Source: JACKAQ01 sp020634975 [NCBI: Calditrichia bacterium]
GTDB lineage: Bacteria; Calditrichota; Calditrichia; RBG-13-44-9
DNA: 64,000 bases
Assembly (NCBI GenBank): GCA_020634975.1
Contig: JACKAQ010000001.1
Span: forward strand, 3,286,001-3,350,000
Direction of reading: 5' to 3'
Both the position numbers and the translations under genes were made by a program. A model generated the notes under the pieces. That model was not told the origin of the DNA. It ran no database searches and saw nothing but the letters and a program-made list of their open reading frames with translations. This document shows, piece by piece, positions 26,709-35,913 of the stretch. Numbering within the stretch: position 1 is the first letter of the stretch; every line of letters starts with the position of its first letter.

Positions 26709-26741
26709 TTTGCGATATAGCAAAGGCTTTTTGTATATTAT
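26709..26741 (+). promoter_or_regulatory. Candidate promoter of the ABC exporter gene
   Basis: TTTG at 26709-26712 and TATATTAT at 26734-26741 are separated by 21 bases, near the Bacteroidota consensus, about 50 bases upstream of the ATG. Confidence 0.4.
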
Positions 26742-26791
26742 CCATCTTGCAACTACTGCAGGATGGCTTATACATTTGGAGAATGACGATA

Positions 26792-28603
26792 ATGGCAGAA
26801 CCGAATAAATCTCGCCGAAAGGCAATTGAAGAAGATTCCGTATCCGGAAAAATTTATGATCGACGATTACTAAAACGGCTGCTGAAATACGGCAAACCGT
26901 ATTGGGCGATGATTGTGCTGGCTGTTGCGATGATCATTGTTGCCGCCGGAATGGAAACGCTCGGTCCCTTCCTCACCCAAAAAGCGGTGGATGAATACAT
27001 TATTCCCGGGCACAACGATGGATTGTTGAGCATCGTGCTGCTGTATATTGGCGTGCTGATCAGCATTTTTATTATCCGCTATTTCCAGATTTTGCTCACC
27101 CAATACGTCGGGCAAAAAATTATTTACGATCTGCGAAACGAGATTTTCACCCATTTGCAGAATCTGCACCAGCAGTATTTTGACCGCAATCCGGTCGGGC
27201 GGCTGATGACCCGCGTCACCTCCGATGTGGAAGCGCTAAACCAAATGTTTACACAGGGTTTGGTGATGATTTTTGGCGATATTTTTCTGATCATCGGCAT
27301 CGTGATAATGATGGTTTCCATCAATGTTGAACTGGCGTTGTGGACATTTTCGATCATTCCGCTGCTCTTTTTCGCCTCATTTTTGTTCCGGAAAAAAGTG
27401 CGCAGCACCTACGGGCAAATCCGTTTTTTTATCGCGCGGATCAATTCGTATTTGCAGGAGCGTATTTCCGGGATGGAAATTGTGCAGTTGTTCAATCGCG
27501 AAAAAGAGGATTATCGCCGCTTCGAAAAGATCAACTGGGATCACACTGACGCGTTTATCAAAACCATTTTTTATTATGCGCTGTTTTATCCGGCGGTAGA
27601 ATTGATCAGCGCGACAGCGCTGGCGCTGATCATTTTTCGCGGCGGCTGGTTGATTGAGGAAAATTTTGTCACTCTCGGTGTGTTGATCGCGTTCATTCAA
27701 TATGCCCGAATGTTTTTTCGTCCGATCAGCGATTTATCTGACAAATACAATATTTTGCAAGGCGCGCTGGCGTCGTCGGAGCGGATTTTCAAATTGCTGG
27801 ATACCGTACCAAAAATCGAATCGCCCCGGAACGGGCACCGCGAATCGCAGTTGCGCGGCACGATCACATTTGAAAATGTGGAGTTCGCATATGACAAAGA
27901 GCCGGTGCTGCACGATATCAATTTGAGCATTCCGATGGGCAAACGATACGCGCTGGTGGGACACACCGGCTCCGGCAAAACCACGATGATCCGGTTGATC
28001 GGGCGCTTTTACGATGTCCAAAAAGGCAACATTTTAATGGATGGCGTGGACGTTCGCGAATGGGATGTGCAATCGCTGCGCCGCCGGATGGCTATTGTGC
28101 TGCAGGATGTGTTTCTGTTTTCCGGCACCATTTTGGATAATATTCGCATGGGAAGTAATGATATTCCTGAAGATAAAGTAATCGAAGCCGCAAAGCGCGT
28201 AAACGCGCACGAGTTTATCAGCAAATTGCCGGAAGGCTATCATTCGCGGGTGAAAGAGCGCGGCAGCAACCTGTCCGTCGGGCAAAAGCAGTTGATCAGC
28301 CTGGCGCGGGCGCTGGTGATCGACCCCGATATTTTGTTGCTGGACGAAGCCACCGCCAACATCGACAGCGAATCCGAAGCGCTCATTCAGCAGGCGCTGG
28401 AAGTGGTGATGAGCAATCGCACCGCCATCGTTATCGCGCACCGTCTTTCCACCATCCAGCACATGGACCAGATTGTGGTGATGCACAAAGGGCGCATCCG
28501 CGAAACCGGCACCCATCAGGAATTGCTGAAAGCGCGTGGTTTGTATTACAAATTGTATCAATTGCAGTATCAGGAGCGCGGGAAAAGTATCCGGGTGGCG
28601 TAG
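26792..28603 (+). CDS. ABC transporter, fused permease-ATPase (MsbA/MdlB-like exporter)
   Basis: A 603-residue half-transporter of the type IV ABC exporter class. Six membrane helices occupy about residues 40-320, beginning with YWAMIVLAVAMIIVAAGME. The nucleotide-binding domain shows Walker A GHTGSGKTT, signature LSVGQKQL, Walker B ILLLDEATANID and the switch His in VIAHRLST. I chose ATG at 26792, with TTTGGAG about ten bases upstream. A homodimer, or a heterodimer with an unlinked partner, would export lipids, drugs or peptides. The substrate cannot be read from sequence. Confidence 0.92.
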   Translation: MAEPNKSRRKAIEEDSVSGKIYDRRLLKRLLKYGKPYWAMIVLAVAMIIVAAGMETLGPFLTQKAVDEYIIPGHNDGLLSIVLLYIGVLISIFIIRYFQILLTQYVGQKIIYDLRNEIFTHLQNLHQQYFDRNPVGRLMTRVTSDVEALNQMFTQGLVMIFGDIFLIIGIVIMMVSINVELALWTFSIIPLLFFASFLFRKKVRSTYGQIRFFIARINSYLQERISGMEIVQLFNREKEDYRRFEKINWDHTDAFIKTIFYYALFYPAVELISATALALIIFRGGWLIEENFVTLGVLIAFIQYARMFFRPISDLSDKYNILQGALASSERIFKLLDTVPKIESPRNGHRESQLRGTITFENVEFAYDKEPVLHDINLSIPMGKRYALVGHTGSGKTTMIRLIGRFYDVQKGNILMDGVDVREWDVQSLRRRMAIVLQDVFLFSGTILDNIRMGSNDIPEDKVIEAAKRVNAHEFISKLPEGYHSRVKERGSNLSVGQKQLISLARALVIDPDILLLDEATANIDSESEALIQQALEVVMSNRTAIVIAHRLSTIQHMDQIVVMHKGRIRETGTHQELLKARGLYYKLYQLQYQERGKSIRVA

Positions 28604-28620
28604 GTTCAAGAAAAAAAAAT

Positions 28621-28705
28621 GCCGCAAAGATCGCAAAGGATTTGAAAGAAAATTATGTTGTTTTTGAGGGTTTACCTCTGTGATACTCTGTGGCTCCGTG
28701 GCAAA
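28621..28705. repeat. Intergenic dispersed-repeat cluster
   Basis: The spacer before the PhzF gene contains GCCGCAAAGATCGCAAAGG (28621-28639) and CTCTGTGATACTCTGTGG running into CTCCGTGGCAAA (28676-28705). These match short mobile-looking intergenic units I recognise from FCB-group genomes. Confidence 0.5.
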
Positions 28706-28734
28706 TCGTTTTTAATTTAAAGGGAGCGGAGATA

Positions 28735-29619
28735 ATGGCAAATCTCAAATTTTACATCGTTGATGTGTTTGCCGAGGGCAAATACGAAGGCAACCAGCTT
28801 GCCGTGGTTCGTGGGGGCAGCAATCTGCCTGACGAAACACTTCAGAAAATCGCCCGCGAAATGCATTTTTCGGAAACCACCTTTATTATTGATGAACAGC
28901 CGGCGGTGAACGGCGGTTTTCCGGTGCGGATTTTTACGCCGGAGGAGGAAATCCCGTTTGCCGGACATCCCACGTTGGGCACGGCATTTATCATCAGAGA
29001 GAAAATTTTGCGACAGCCGGCCGATAAAATTTTGTTAAACCTGAAAGCCGGGCAAATTCCGGTAGATTTTCCCGAAGACGGCAGCGGCGTGGTTTGGATG
29101 ACCCAATTGCCGCCGGTATTCGGCGAATTTCACGATGCGCTGGACATCGCCAAAATGCTCACGTTGCCGAACGACGCCATCGATTCCCGCTTTCCCTGCC
29201 AGACGGTTTCCACCGGAACGCCGTTTATTATCGCGCCGGTAAAATCGCTGGATGCGGTAAAAATGGCACAGCTAAACCGCAGTTTTTATTTCGATTACAT
29301 CAAAAAGAGTAAAGCCAAATCCATCCTGTTTTTTGCGCCGGAAACCTATCACGAATCGAACCAGTTGAACGCGCGGATGTTCGCGGATTTTTACGGCGTG
29401 CCGGAAGATCCGGCAACCGGCAGCGCCAACGGCTGTCTCGCCGGCTGGCTGGTAAAATACCGCTTTTTCGACAGCGAAATTATCGATGTCCGGGTGGAGC
29501 AGGGCTGCGAAATTCATCGCCCGTCGCTGCTCTATTTGAAAGCGGATATGGCGCCTGCCGGAATAAATGTACACGTCGGCGGAAAAGTGGTGCCGATTGC
29601 GGAAGGTGTGCTGGTTTAA
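28735..29619 (+). CDS. PhzF family isomerase
   Basis: A 294-residue PhzF-fold protein (diaminopimelate epimerase-like). The N-terminus [20 protein letters not shown] is diagnostic. MHFSETTFI carries the catalytic Glu of the family, and [14 protein letters not shown] and [15 protein letters not shown] are the two halves' signature motifs. ATG at 28735 is preceded by AGGGAGCGGAG. No phenazine genes are nearby, so this is a generic PhzF-like isomerase of unknown substrate. Confidence 0.92.
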   Translation: MANLKFYIVDVFAEGKYEGNQLAVVRGGSNLPDETLQKIAREMHFSETTFIIDEQPAVNGGFPVRIFTPEEEIPFAGHPTLGTAFIIREKILRQPADKILLNLKAGQIPVDFPEDGSGVVWMTQLPPVFGEFHDALDIAKMLTLPNDAIDSRFPCQTVSTGTPFIIAPVKSLDAVKMAQLNRSFYFDYIKKSKAKSILFFAPETYHESNQLNARMFADFYGVPEDPATGSANGCLAGWLVKYRFFDSEIIDVRVEQGCEIHRPSLLYLKADMAPAGINVHVGGKVVPIAEGVLV

Positions 29620-29631
29620 CCGCCTGTTGCC

Positions 29632-29654
29632 CATTCGTGAAAATTCGTGGCAAA
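29632..29654. repeat. Short dispersed repeat CATTCGTGAAAATTCGTGG
   Basis: The words ATTCGTGAAAATTCGTGGC in the gap after the PhzF gene match another intergenic unit common in FCB-group genomes. There is no coding potential. Confidence 0.35.
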
Positions 29655-29713
29655 AAGCTTGCCCGAAAACGGAAATCGATTTACAATCCCCCAATATTTT
29701 GCTATTTTTTCAG

Positions 29714-30715
29714 ATGCTGAATTTGCTGAAAATCCGTTGCTCAATTGGCGTTGCGTTGGCGTTGTGCGCGATGATTTTACCGGCGTGCGTGCCGGATGCG
29801 CCGCGACTCAATCCGTTCGATCCCGGTTCGGGCAGCGAAGCTACCGCCATTTCCGGCCGCGTGTTTACCTATTACGAACCGCGCCAACCGCTGGCTGGCG
29901 TTTTGCTGCGTCTGCAACCATTGAACATCGCCGCCGTAACAGATGCAGCCGGAAATTTCAGCTTTGCCAACGTTCCGGCGGGTGATTACCAGCTCATCGC
30001 CAGTGGGGAAAACTGGTCTGCCGATACAACATCGGTGAGCGTTTCCGCCCAAAATTTGCAGCAGGAACGCACTTTTTTTCTGAATGCGCTGCCGCGAGTA
30101 TCGCGATACCGCTTTTTCAGCGAACACATTGACCGGATTTTTCCGGGCGAACAATACATTGCACGGCTGTCCGTGATTGCGGAAGATCCCGACGGTCCCG
30201 GCGATATCCGCGAATTGCATTTGGAAATTCCCGGACTCAGTTTCGCCCGGCAACTGGCGCCAACCGCGCGGGTCGATTCGTTCACCCTGACCATCGAGGA
30301 CATCGAATTGCCGGAAAACAACCTGTTTTTGCTCACGGAATACGAATGCAACATCATCCTTTTTGACGATCCCGGTGCGCAAGTCAGCGACGGGCCGTTC
30401 CGGCTTTCGCGGATTATTGAGCAAAAACCGTTGCCGCTTTCCCCGGCGCGATTCGACACAACCGATGCGCGTCCGCAATTCCAATGGCAGCGATTTCTGG
30501 TGCCGTACCAGTTTTCCTATCAGGTTGATATTTATAATCTTATCGCCGGAATTCCGGTGCTGGTCGGGCAGCAAACACTGGCAGATCCGTTTACGTCGCA
30601 GTGGCAATCCGTCGATTCGCTGGCGGACGGACAATATTACTGGACGCTCGGCGTCCGCGATTTGCTCGGTAATTTCAGTCGCTCCGAGGAGCAATATTTT
30701 TTGATCCGACAGTGA
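29714..30715 (+). CDS. Lipoprotein with carboxypeptidase regulatory-like domain
   Basis: A 333-residue predicted lipoprotein. The signal sequence ends in the lipobox LPAC (VALALCAMILPAC). Residues about 45-120 form a carboxypeptidase regulatory-like beta sandwich (ISGRVFTYYEPRQPLAGVLL and TDAAGNFSFANVPAGDYQLIA). The C-terminal part looks like further beta sandwiches (ARPQFQWQRFLV, QYYWTLGVRD). ATG at 29714 starts the signal sequence; upstream codons in frame are not plausible. The next gene, a sigma-54 activator, starts 16 bases downstream, so the lipoprotein may lead that operon. Function is unknown. Confidence 0.78.
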   Translation: MLNLLKIRCSIGVALALCAMILPACVPDAPRLNPFDPGSGSEATAISGRVFTYYEPRQPLAGVLLRLQPLNIAAVTDAAGNFSFANVPAGDYQLIASGENWSADTTSVSVSAQNLQQERTFFLNALPRVSRYRFFSEHIDRIFPGEQYIARLSVIAEDPDGPGDIRELHLEIPGLSFARQLAPTARVDSFTLTIEDIELPENNLFLLTEYECNIILFDDPGAQVSDGPFRLSRIIEQKPLPLSPARFDTTDARPQFQWQRFLVPYQFSYQVDIYNLIAGIPVLVGQQTLADPFTSQWQSVDSLADGQYYWTLGVRDLLGNFSRSEEQYFLIRQ

Positions 30716-30731
30716 AATTTCACAACCAAAA

Positions 30732-32225
30732 ATGGAACCGCTCGTGAACATTTCCGAACAATATTTGCAGGCGTTGGTGGACATCAGCCGCGAAATCAAC
30801 TCGATTCAATCGCAGCAGCCCTTGCTGGAAAAGATACTGGAAATCGCCATCCAGCAGCTTTCCGCCGAGCGCGGATTTGTGCTGCTGAAAGATGCGGAAA
30901 CCGGCGAACTGCAATCGCGCGCGGCGCACATTCCGCCCGGCGAATCGCAGCAGCCGGACGAAATGATTTCGCAAACCGCGCTGAACAGTGTCATCGAAAA
31001 ACAACAGCCGATTCTCACGTTCGACACGCTCAGCGACGCCCAGTTTGATGATTCGCAGAGCGTGGTGGCGCACAAAATCCGTTCCATCGCCTGTGTGCCG
31101 TTGCTCCAAAAAGGCAAGCTCATCGGCGCGATTTACATCGACAGTCGCGGGCAAATCGCCAGCTTCACCCGCCAAAGCCTCGACTTTTTGAACGCGTTCG
31201 CCAATCAGGCAGCCATTGCCATCGAAAATGCCCAATTTGTGGACGCCCTGCGTCGCGAGAATGATCGCTTGCAGCAGGAAGTTCAACAAAAATATACATT
31301 TAAAGAGCTTGTCGGCGAAAGCCAGGCAATGGAAGAATTGTTCCATTTGATGACCCGCGTGCTCAACAAAGACACTACAGTGCTCATCACCGGCGAAACC
31401 GGCACCGGAAAAGAGGTGGTTGCGCGGGCAATTCACTTCAACGGCACGCGCAAAGACAAGCCGTTTGTGCCGGTCAACAGCGCCGCGATTCCCGAAAATT
31501 TGCTCGAAAGCGAGCTGTTCGGCTTCAAAAAAGGGGCGTTTACCGGCGCGAATGCGGACAAACAGGGGCTCGTCCAGCTCGCCAACGGCGGCACGCTGTT
31601 TTTGGATGAAGTAGGCGAATTGCCGCAACATCTGCAAGCCAAATTGCTGCGTTTTTTGCAGGAGCGCGAAATCATGCCGGTCGGCGCGGGCAAAGCGGTT
31701 CCGGTGGATGTGCGAATCATCGCCGCAACCAACCGCGATCTCGCCGAAGAAGTGCGCCAAAATCGCTTCCGGGAAGATTTGTATTATCGCCTGAACGTGA
31801 TCCCCATGAACCTGCCGCCGCTCCGCGAACGCCGCAAAGACATTCTGCTGCTGGCGAGCCATTTCCGCAAAAAATTTGCCCAGAAAATGCACCTCGATAT
31901 CAACGAATTTACGCCGGAGGCGCTGAAAAAATTGAGCGGCTACCATTGGCCGGGAAACGTTCGCGAGCTGGAAAACGTCATCGAACGCGCGATGATTCTG
32001 GCGCAGCCGCCAGCCATCACCGACGACGATATTTTGCTCAAAGAATTGCACGGCAAACAGGGCATTCAGGCGGGCATGTCGCTCGACGAACTTTCGAAAA
32101 CGCTGCTCGAAAAAACCCTGGCAGCCTGCGAAGGCAACAAAACCCGCGCCGCAGAAATGATGGGCGTTTCGCTGCGCTGGATTCATTACAAAATTAAAGA
32201 ATGGCAATTGGATGATTCCGATTGA
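30732..32225 (+). CDS. Sigma-54-dependent transcriptional activator (GAF-AAA-Fis)
   Basis: A 497-residue enhancer-binding activator. An N-terminal GAF sensor domain spans about residues 20-165 (ERGFVLLKDAE, SIACVPLLQKGKLIGAIYID). The AAA+ domain (about 190-420) shows Walker A GETGTGKEVV, GAFTGA for sigma-54 contact, Walker B GGTLFLDEVGEL, and the R-finger region FREDLYYRLNVIPMNLP. A Fis helix-turn-helix closes the protein (KTRAAEMMGVSLRWIHYKIKEW). The kinase gene starts within about 20 bases of the stop or overlaps it. Targets are not visible. Confidence 0.94.
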   Translation: MEPLVNISEQYLQALVDISREINSIQSQQPLLEKILEIAIQQLSAERGFVLLKDAETGELQSRAAHIPPGESQQPDEMISQTALNSVIEKQQPILTFDTLSDAQFDDSQSVVAHKIRSIACVPLLQKGKLIGAIYIDSRGQIASFTRQSLDFLNAFANQAAIAIENAQFVDALRRENDRLQQEVQQKYTFKELVGESQAMEELFHLMTRVLNKDTTVLITGETGTGKEVVARAIHFNGTRKDKPFVPVNSAAIPENLLESELFGFKKGAFTGANADKQGLVQLANGGTLFLDEVGELPQHLQAKLLRFLQEREIMPVGAGKAVPVDVRIIAATNRDLAEEVRQNRFREDLYYRLNVIPMNLPPLRERRKDILLLASHFRKKFAQKMHLDINEFTPEALKKLSGYHWPGNVRELENVIERAMILAQPPAITDDDILLKELHGKQGIQAGMSLDELSKTLLEKTLAACEGNKTRAAEMMGVSLRWIHYKIKEWQLDDSD

Positions 32226-32242
32226 ACGCCGGTTCTCCCGCT

Positions 32243-33948
32243 ATGCTTCCCTTTGACACCATCGAAAATATTCGCCTGATCGAACAGCGATACGAAGGAC
32301 CCAACACATTGGTTTTTCTGGGTTTGGCGAAAAAGAAAAATCGCCCGCTGTTCGTAAAATTGCTCAAACCGCAGTTCGGGCAACAGGCGCAATTGGTGCA
32401 GCGATTCCAGAAAGAAGCGAAAACCTGCGCGCAATTGCAGCACCCGAACATCGTAAAACTGGAGCAGTTTGGCGTTGCCGGCGATTACCATTTTCTCGCG
32501 CTGGATTGGGTGAACGGGCAAAATCTGAAAGAATTTCAGCAATCGCAACCAAGCTTGCCGCTGGCGGCAATTCGCGAAATTCTCCGGCAATTATTGGCTG
32601 CGCTGGCGTATGCGCACGGCAAAGGGATTGTCCATCGCGATGTGAAACCGGCCAACATTTTGATCGATCGCGGCGGTACGGTGCAACTCACCGATTTTGG
32701 CTTGGCGCGAATTTTGGTCGATACCGAGTTCACCCGGCAAAACACGCTGCTCGGATCGCCTGCGTATATGTCGCCGGAGCAAATCACCGGCGAATCGCTG
32801 GACGGGCGCAGCGACCTGTTTTCGGTCGGCTGCGTGGCGTACGAACTGCTCACCGGAAAACAGGCGTTTGGCGGGGAAAATTTTTCGGTGTGCCTGCACA
32901 AAATTATCAACGAAACGCCAGTTGCGCCGGAACAACTGCGCGACGTGTGACTACCGGGTGGATGGCGTTCATCGAAAAACTGCTGGAAAAACGCGCCGAA
33001 AATCGTTTCGCCGATGGCGAATCTGCACTGGCTGCGCTGGAACATCTGCCGGTGGAAAGCGATTTTAATTTCGCTGATTTTGTGCAAACCCATTTTGAAA
33101 ATCTGCCGGAAACACTGCCCGAAAGTATTGCAAAAACAACAAGTTCGGGAAAATTTGGAAAAGCTGCAATCGGCGTGATTGCGGCACTGTTGCTCATTGC
33201 TGCGGTTGTCTGGGGCAGTTTTGGCGATGCCGAAAAAGCGCCGCCGGAAACGGCGAATTTGCTTAGCCCGAATATGGCAAATGCCATCGGCGACAGCGCA
33301 GCGAAAACGGATTCTATCGCAACAGTTGCATCGCCGCCGGAAAATATGCCAGAAACCGTCGCGGAAAATCGTTTGCCGGAATCGTCGGCGAATACAAAAA
33401 TGGACAATTCGCCGCCGCAAAACGAGCCATTTGTTCAGCGCGATGCCGCAGAAGATTCCGCGGCAAAAGTAGTGCCGGATGATTCAATCCAATCCCAAGC
33501 GGTGCTGCCATCGTCGCCGGAAAATTTGCCCGCAACCCTGCGCATCCGGGTGGAGCCGTGGGCATTTATCGAAATTGACGGTGCGGCAATCGACTCCAAA
33601 GCCACTGCGCTGGATGTGCCGCTGGCAGCGGGGGAACATCGTATCGTTTTCCGGCACCCGTCGTTTCCGCCGCAAAGTAAAACCGTGCAGCTTGCGCCGG
33701 GCGAAAATCGCGATGTCATTTGGTCGTTTTTTGATCTCACCGGATATTTGTGGGTTGAGGTTCGCCCGTGGGCGGAAATATATGTTAATAATGAATTTAT
33801 GGACAGCTCCCCACTCAAAAAACCGATCACACTACCCGTCGGGGAGTATCTGCTGGAGCTGCGCCATCCGCAGTTACAAACCTACCGGCAAACCATTCGC
33901 ATCGCTCCCGGTGATACAGCCCGGGTGCGCCAGGTGCTCAGTCCGTAG
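32243..33948 (+). pseudogene. Ser/Thr protein kinase with TM helix and PEGA domains, one frameshift
   Basis: The N-terminal kinase domain shows FVKLLKPQ (ATP Lys), HRDVKPANIL (catalytic loop), TDFGLARIL and GSPAYMSPEQITGE. The glycine-rich loop is weak (EQRYEGPNTLVFLGLA). The frame stops at 32950. A one-base change near 32938 joins EQLRDV to TGWMAFIEKLLEKRAENRF, after which a TM helix (AAIGVIAALLLIAAVVWG), a Pro/Glu-rich linker and two PEGA units (IRVEPWAFIEIDG and VEVRPWAEIYVNN) run to 33948. ATG at 32243 or an overlapping TTG at 32222 could start it. The kinase domain is cytosolic and the PEGA part is outside. It is probably co-regulated with the sigma-54 activator. Confidence 0.82.
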
Positions 33949-33976
33949 CCAAAATGCTCCAATTACCAAAAATCCG

Positions 33977-34007
33977 TTGCCAAAAAAACGTGCCGGTTCT
34001 ATATTTG
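33977..34007 (+). promoter_or_regulatory. Candidate Bacteroidota-type promoter, near-leaderless
   Basis: TTG at 33977-33979 and TATATTTG at 34000-34007 are separated by 20 bases; TATATTTG fits TAnnTTTG exactly. The ATG at 34014 lies six bases after the box, so the transcript would have almost no leader. Confidence 0.5.
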
Positions 34008-34013
34008 CGAATC

Positions 34014-34796
34014 ATGAGGCAAACGATATTTTTGATGATTTTTTTGTGTGGATTTATGGGTGATTTGTGGGCGCAAACCACCGCCACACAACCGCTGGTG
34101 AACCAACTTGCAGAATCATACAACAATTTTAATTACGAAGAAACGGACCGTTTGCTGGGCATCGCGCTGGAATCGATCGGTCAATTTTCCCGGCGCGACC
34201 AAACCCGGATTTTCGAAATTGCCGCCATTCGCAGTTTTCAAAATGATGATGTGTTGCAGGCTGAACAATATTTTTATCGCCTGTTGGAAGGCGATCCGTC
34301 GCACAATCTCGATCAATTATCCACCCCGCCGAAAATTATGGCGCTGTTCCAGAAAACCAAAGTGGGTTATCTCGAAAACCTCAACCGGCGATTGAGCGCG
34401 TTGGAGCAGGCTGTTTTTGAGCCGCAAAAACCGTGGCGTTCGCTGGTTTTTCCGGGATGGGAGCAGTGGCATCGCGGGAAAAAAACGCGCGGTGCCGTTT
34501 GGGGTGTTGCCGGTGCGGTTGTGCTCGGCGGAACGGTTCGGGCAGTTTTGGACAGCCGCAACAAAAAGGATGAATATCTGGCGGAAACCGATCCCGTTCG
34601 CGCCCTTGAAAAATATGATGACTACAATTCTGCCTATCAATCGCAATTTTATTGGGCGTACTCGCTCGCCGGGATCTGGATCGCCAGCCATCTTGATGCC
34701 GTTTTTTTCTCCGAACCGAAAACCCGCACAACCGTGAGCGTGAATATTCTCGCGCGACCGGATGCGGCGTTGGCCGGTTTTCGCCTCAATTTTTGA
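34014..34796 (+). CDS. DUF5683-like membrane protein
   Basis: A 260-residue protein. The N-terminal hydrophobic segment (IFLMIFLCGFMGDLWAQ) is a signal peptide. A helical repeat-like region follows (ESYNNFNYEETDRLLGIALE), then the DUF5683-type membrane hairpin: SLVFPGWEQWHRGKKTRG and a Gly-rich helix (GAVWGVAGAVVLGGTV), with a last helix WAYSLAGIWIASHLDAV. I chose ATG at 34014, inside the signal peptide. Such proteins accompany secreted or envelope proteins in Bacteroidota-like genomes. The PEGA-kinase gene ends 65 bases upstream. Confidence 0.7.
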   Translation: MRQTIFLMIFLCGFMGDLWAQTTATQPLVNQLAESYNNFNYEETDRLLGIALESIGQFSRRDQTRIFEIAAIRSFQNDDVLQAEQYFYRLLEGDPSHNLDQLSTPPKIMALFQKTKVGYLENLNRRLSALEQAVFEPQKPWRSLVFPGWEQWHRGKKTRGAVWGVAGAVVLGGTVRAVLDSRNKKDEYLAETDPVRALEKYDDYNSAYQSQFYWAYSLAGIWIASHLDAVFFSEPKTRTTVSVNILARPDAALAGFRLNF

Positions 34797-34822
34797 AATC
34801 AAAACTTAAAAACGGAGCAGCC

Positions 34823-35494
34823 ATGCGAACCATCGTTTTTGATGTGAACGAAACGCTGCTGGATATTTCTGCGCTCGATCCGCATTTTGAGCGAATATTT
34901 GGCGATGCCGCGATTCGGCGCGAGTGGTTTATGCAGGTTATTCTCTCTGCGATGACGCTCACCGCGCTCCAAAAATATACCGATTTTGGCAGCGTCGGTC
35001 GCCACGCGCTGACGATGGTCGCCGCCCGCCGAAATATCGCGCTTTCTGAAAAAGATGTTCAGCAAATATCGCAAAACATGCGCAAGTTGCCCGCCCACCG
35101 GGAAGTTCCGGCAGCGCTGGAACGCCTCAAATCCGCCGGATTCCGGCTGGTCGCGCTCACCAATTCCAGCGCGGATATGGTGCAATCGCAACTTTCATCT
35201 GCAGGGATTATCGATTATTTTGAAAAAGTGCTGTCGGTCGATGGCGTGCGCCAATTCAAACCTGTTCGGGAAGTTTACGAAATGGCGGCAACCGAATTGC
35301 ATCTGCCCCCGCAGCAACTCATCATGGTTGCGGCTCACGAATGGGACACTTCCGGCGCGATAAATGCCGGTTGGTCTGCCGCGTTTGTGGCGCGTCCGGG
35401 GATGGTTGCCGGACCGCTTTCTGCCGAAACCGAGTTTTCCGGTCGCGATTTGCTGGAAATTGCGGATCAACTAATCGCAGCGGAAAAACCGTAA
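34823..35494 (+). CDS. Haloacid dehalogenase type II-like HAD hydrolase
   Basis: A 223-residue HAD enzyme. VFDVNETLLDI carries the nucleophile Asp near residue 7. TNSSADMVQ is motif II, KPVREVYEMAA has the motif III Lys, and MVAAHEWDTSGAINAGW matches the haloacid dehalogenase C-terminal region. The overall pattern is that of L-2-haloacid dehalogenase. The actual substrate is unproven. The start ATG at 34823 has ACGGAGC upstream. Confidence 0.9.
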   Translation: MRTIVFDVNETLLDISALDPHFERIFGDAAIRREWFMQVILSAMTLTALQKYTDFGSVGRHALTMVAARRNIALSEKDVQQISQNMRKLPAHREVPAALERLKSAGFRLVALTNSSADMVQSQLSSAGIIDYFEKVLSVDGVRQFKPVREVYEMAATELHLPPQQLIMVAAHEWDTSGAINAGWSAAFVARPGMVAGPLSAETEFSGRDLLEIADQLIAAEKP

Positions 35495-35522
35495 AATTTT
35501 CAAATCGAAAAGGGAGTAACCA

Positions 35523-35882
35523 ATGGGAAATACAATAACAGAAATCGATAAATATTTGGCAGAGCTGCCGGATGACCGGCGGGTTGCGCTGCAAACGCTC
35601 CGCGAATTGATTCACACCAATCTGCCGGATGTGCTGGAAATGTGGGCATACAACATGCCGTCGTTTGAGCGAAACGGCATTATTCTGTCGTTTGCGTCGC
35701 AGAAAAATTACATGTCGCTGTATGTTTGCGAAACAGATTTGCTGGAAAAATATGCCGAACAACTCGCTCATCTAAATTGCGGGAAAAGCTGCATCCGCTT
35801 CAAAAAATTGACAGATTTGCCGATGGAAACAGTTTCGCGGATCATCGTCGAAGCCGCCGAAAGCACCGCCGCCAACCGTTAA
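35523..35882 (+). CDS. DUF1801 family protein (YdhG/iron-chaperone-like fold)
   Basis: A 119-residue small protein of the YdhG/DUF1801 type. DKYLAELPDDRRVALQTLREL, EMWAYNMPSFERNG, YMSLYVCE and CGKSCIRFKKLTDLP fit the family. It starts 28 bases after the haloacid dehalogenase gene, with AAAGGGAG upstream. Function is not established for the family; a role in iron handling was proposed for some members. Confidence 0.85.
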   Translation: MGNTITEIDKYLAELPDDRRVALQTLRELIHTNLPDVLEMWAYNMPSFERNGIILSFASQKNYMSLYVCETDLLEKYAEQLAHLNCGKSCIRFKKLTDLPMETVSRIIVEAAESTAANR

Positions 35883-35913
35883 TTTGAAAAAAACACCGAA
35901 AGCGCCGCCAAAG

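Noticed and set aside
30720-32207. A 495-residue open frame on the minus strand
   Set aside because: It lies entirely opposite the sigma-54 activator, a well-supported gene. Its amino-acid content is a mirror of the activator codon pattern, with no family features.
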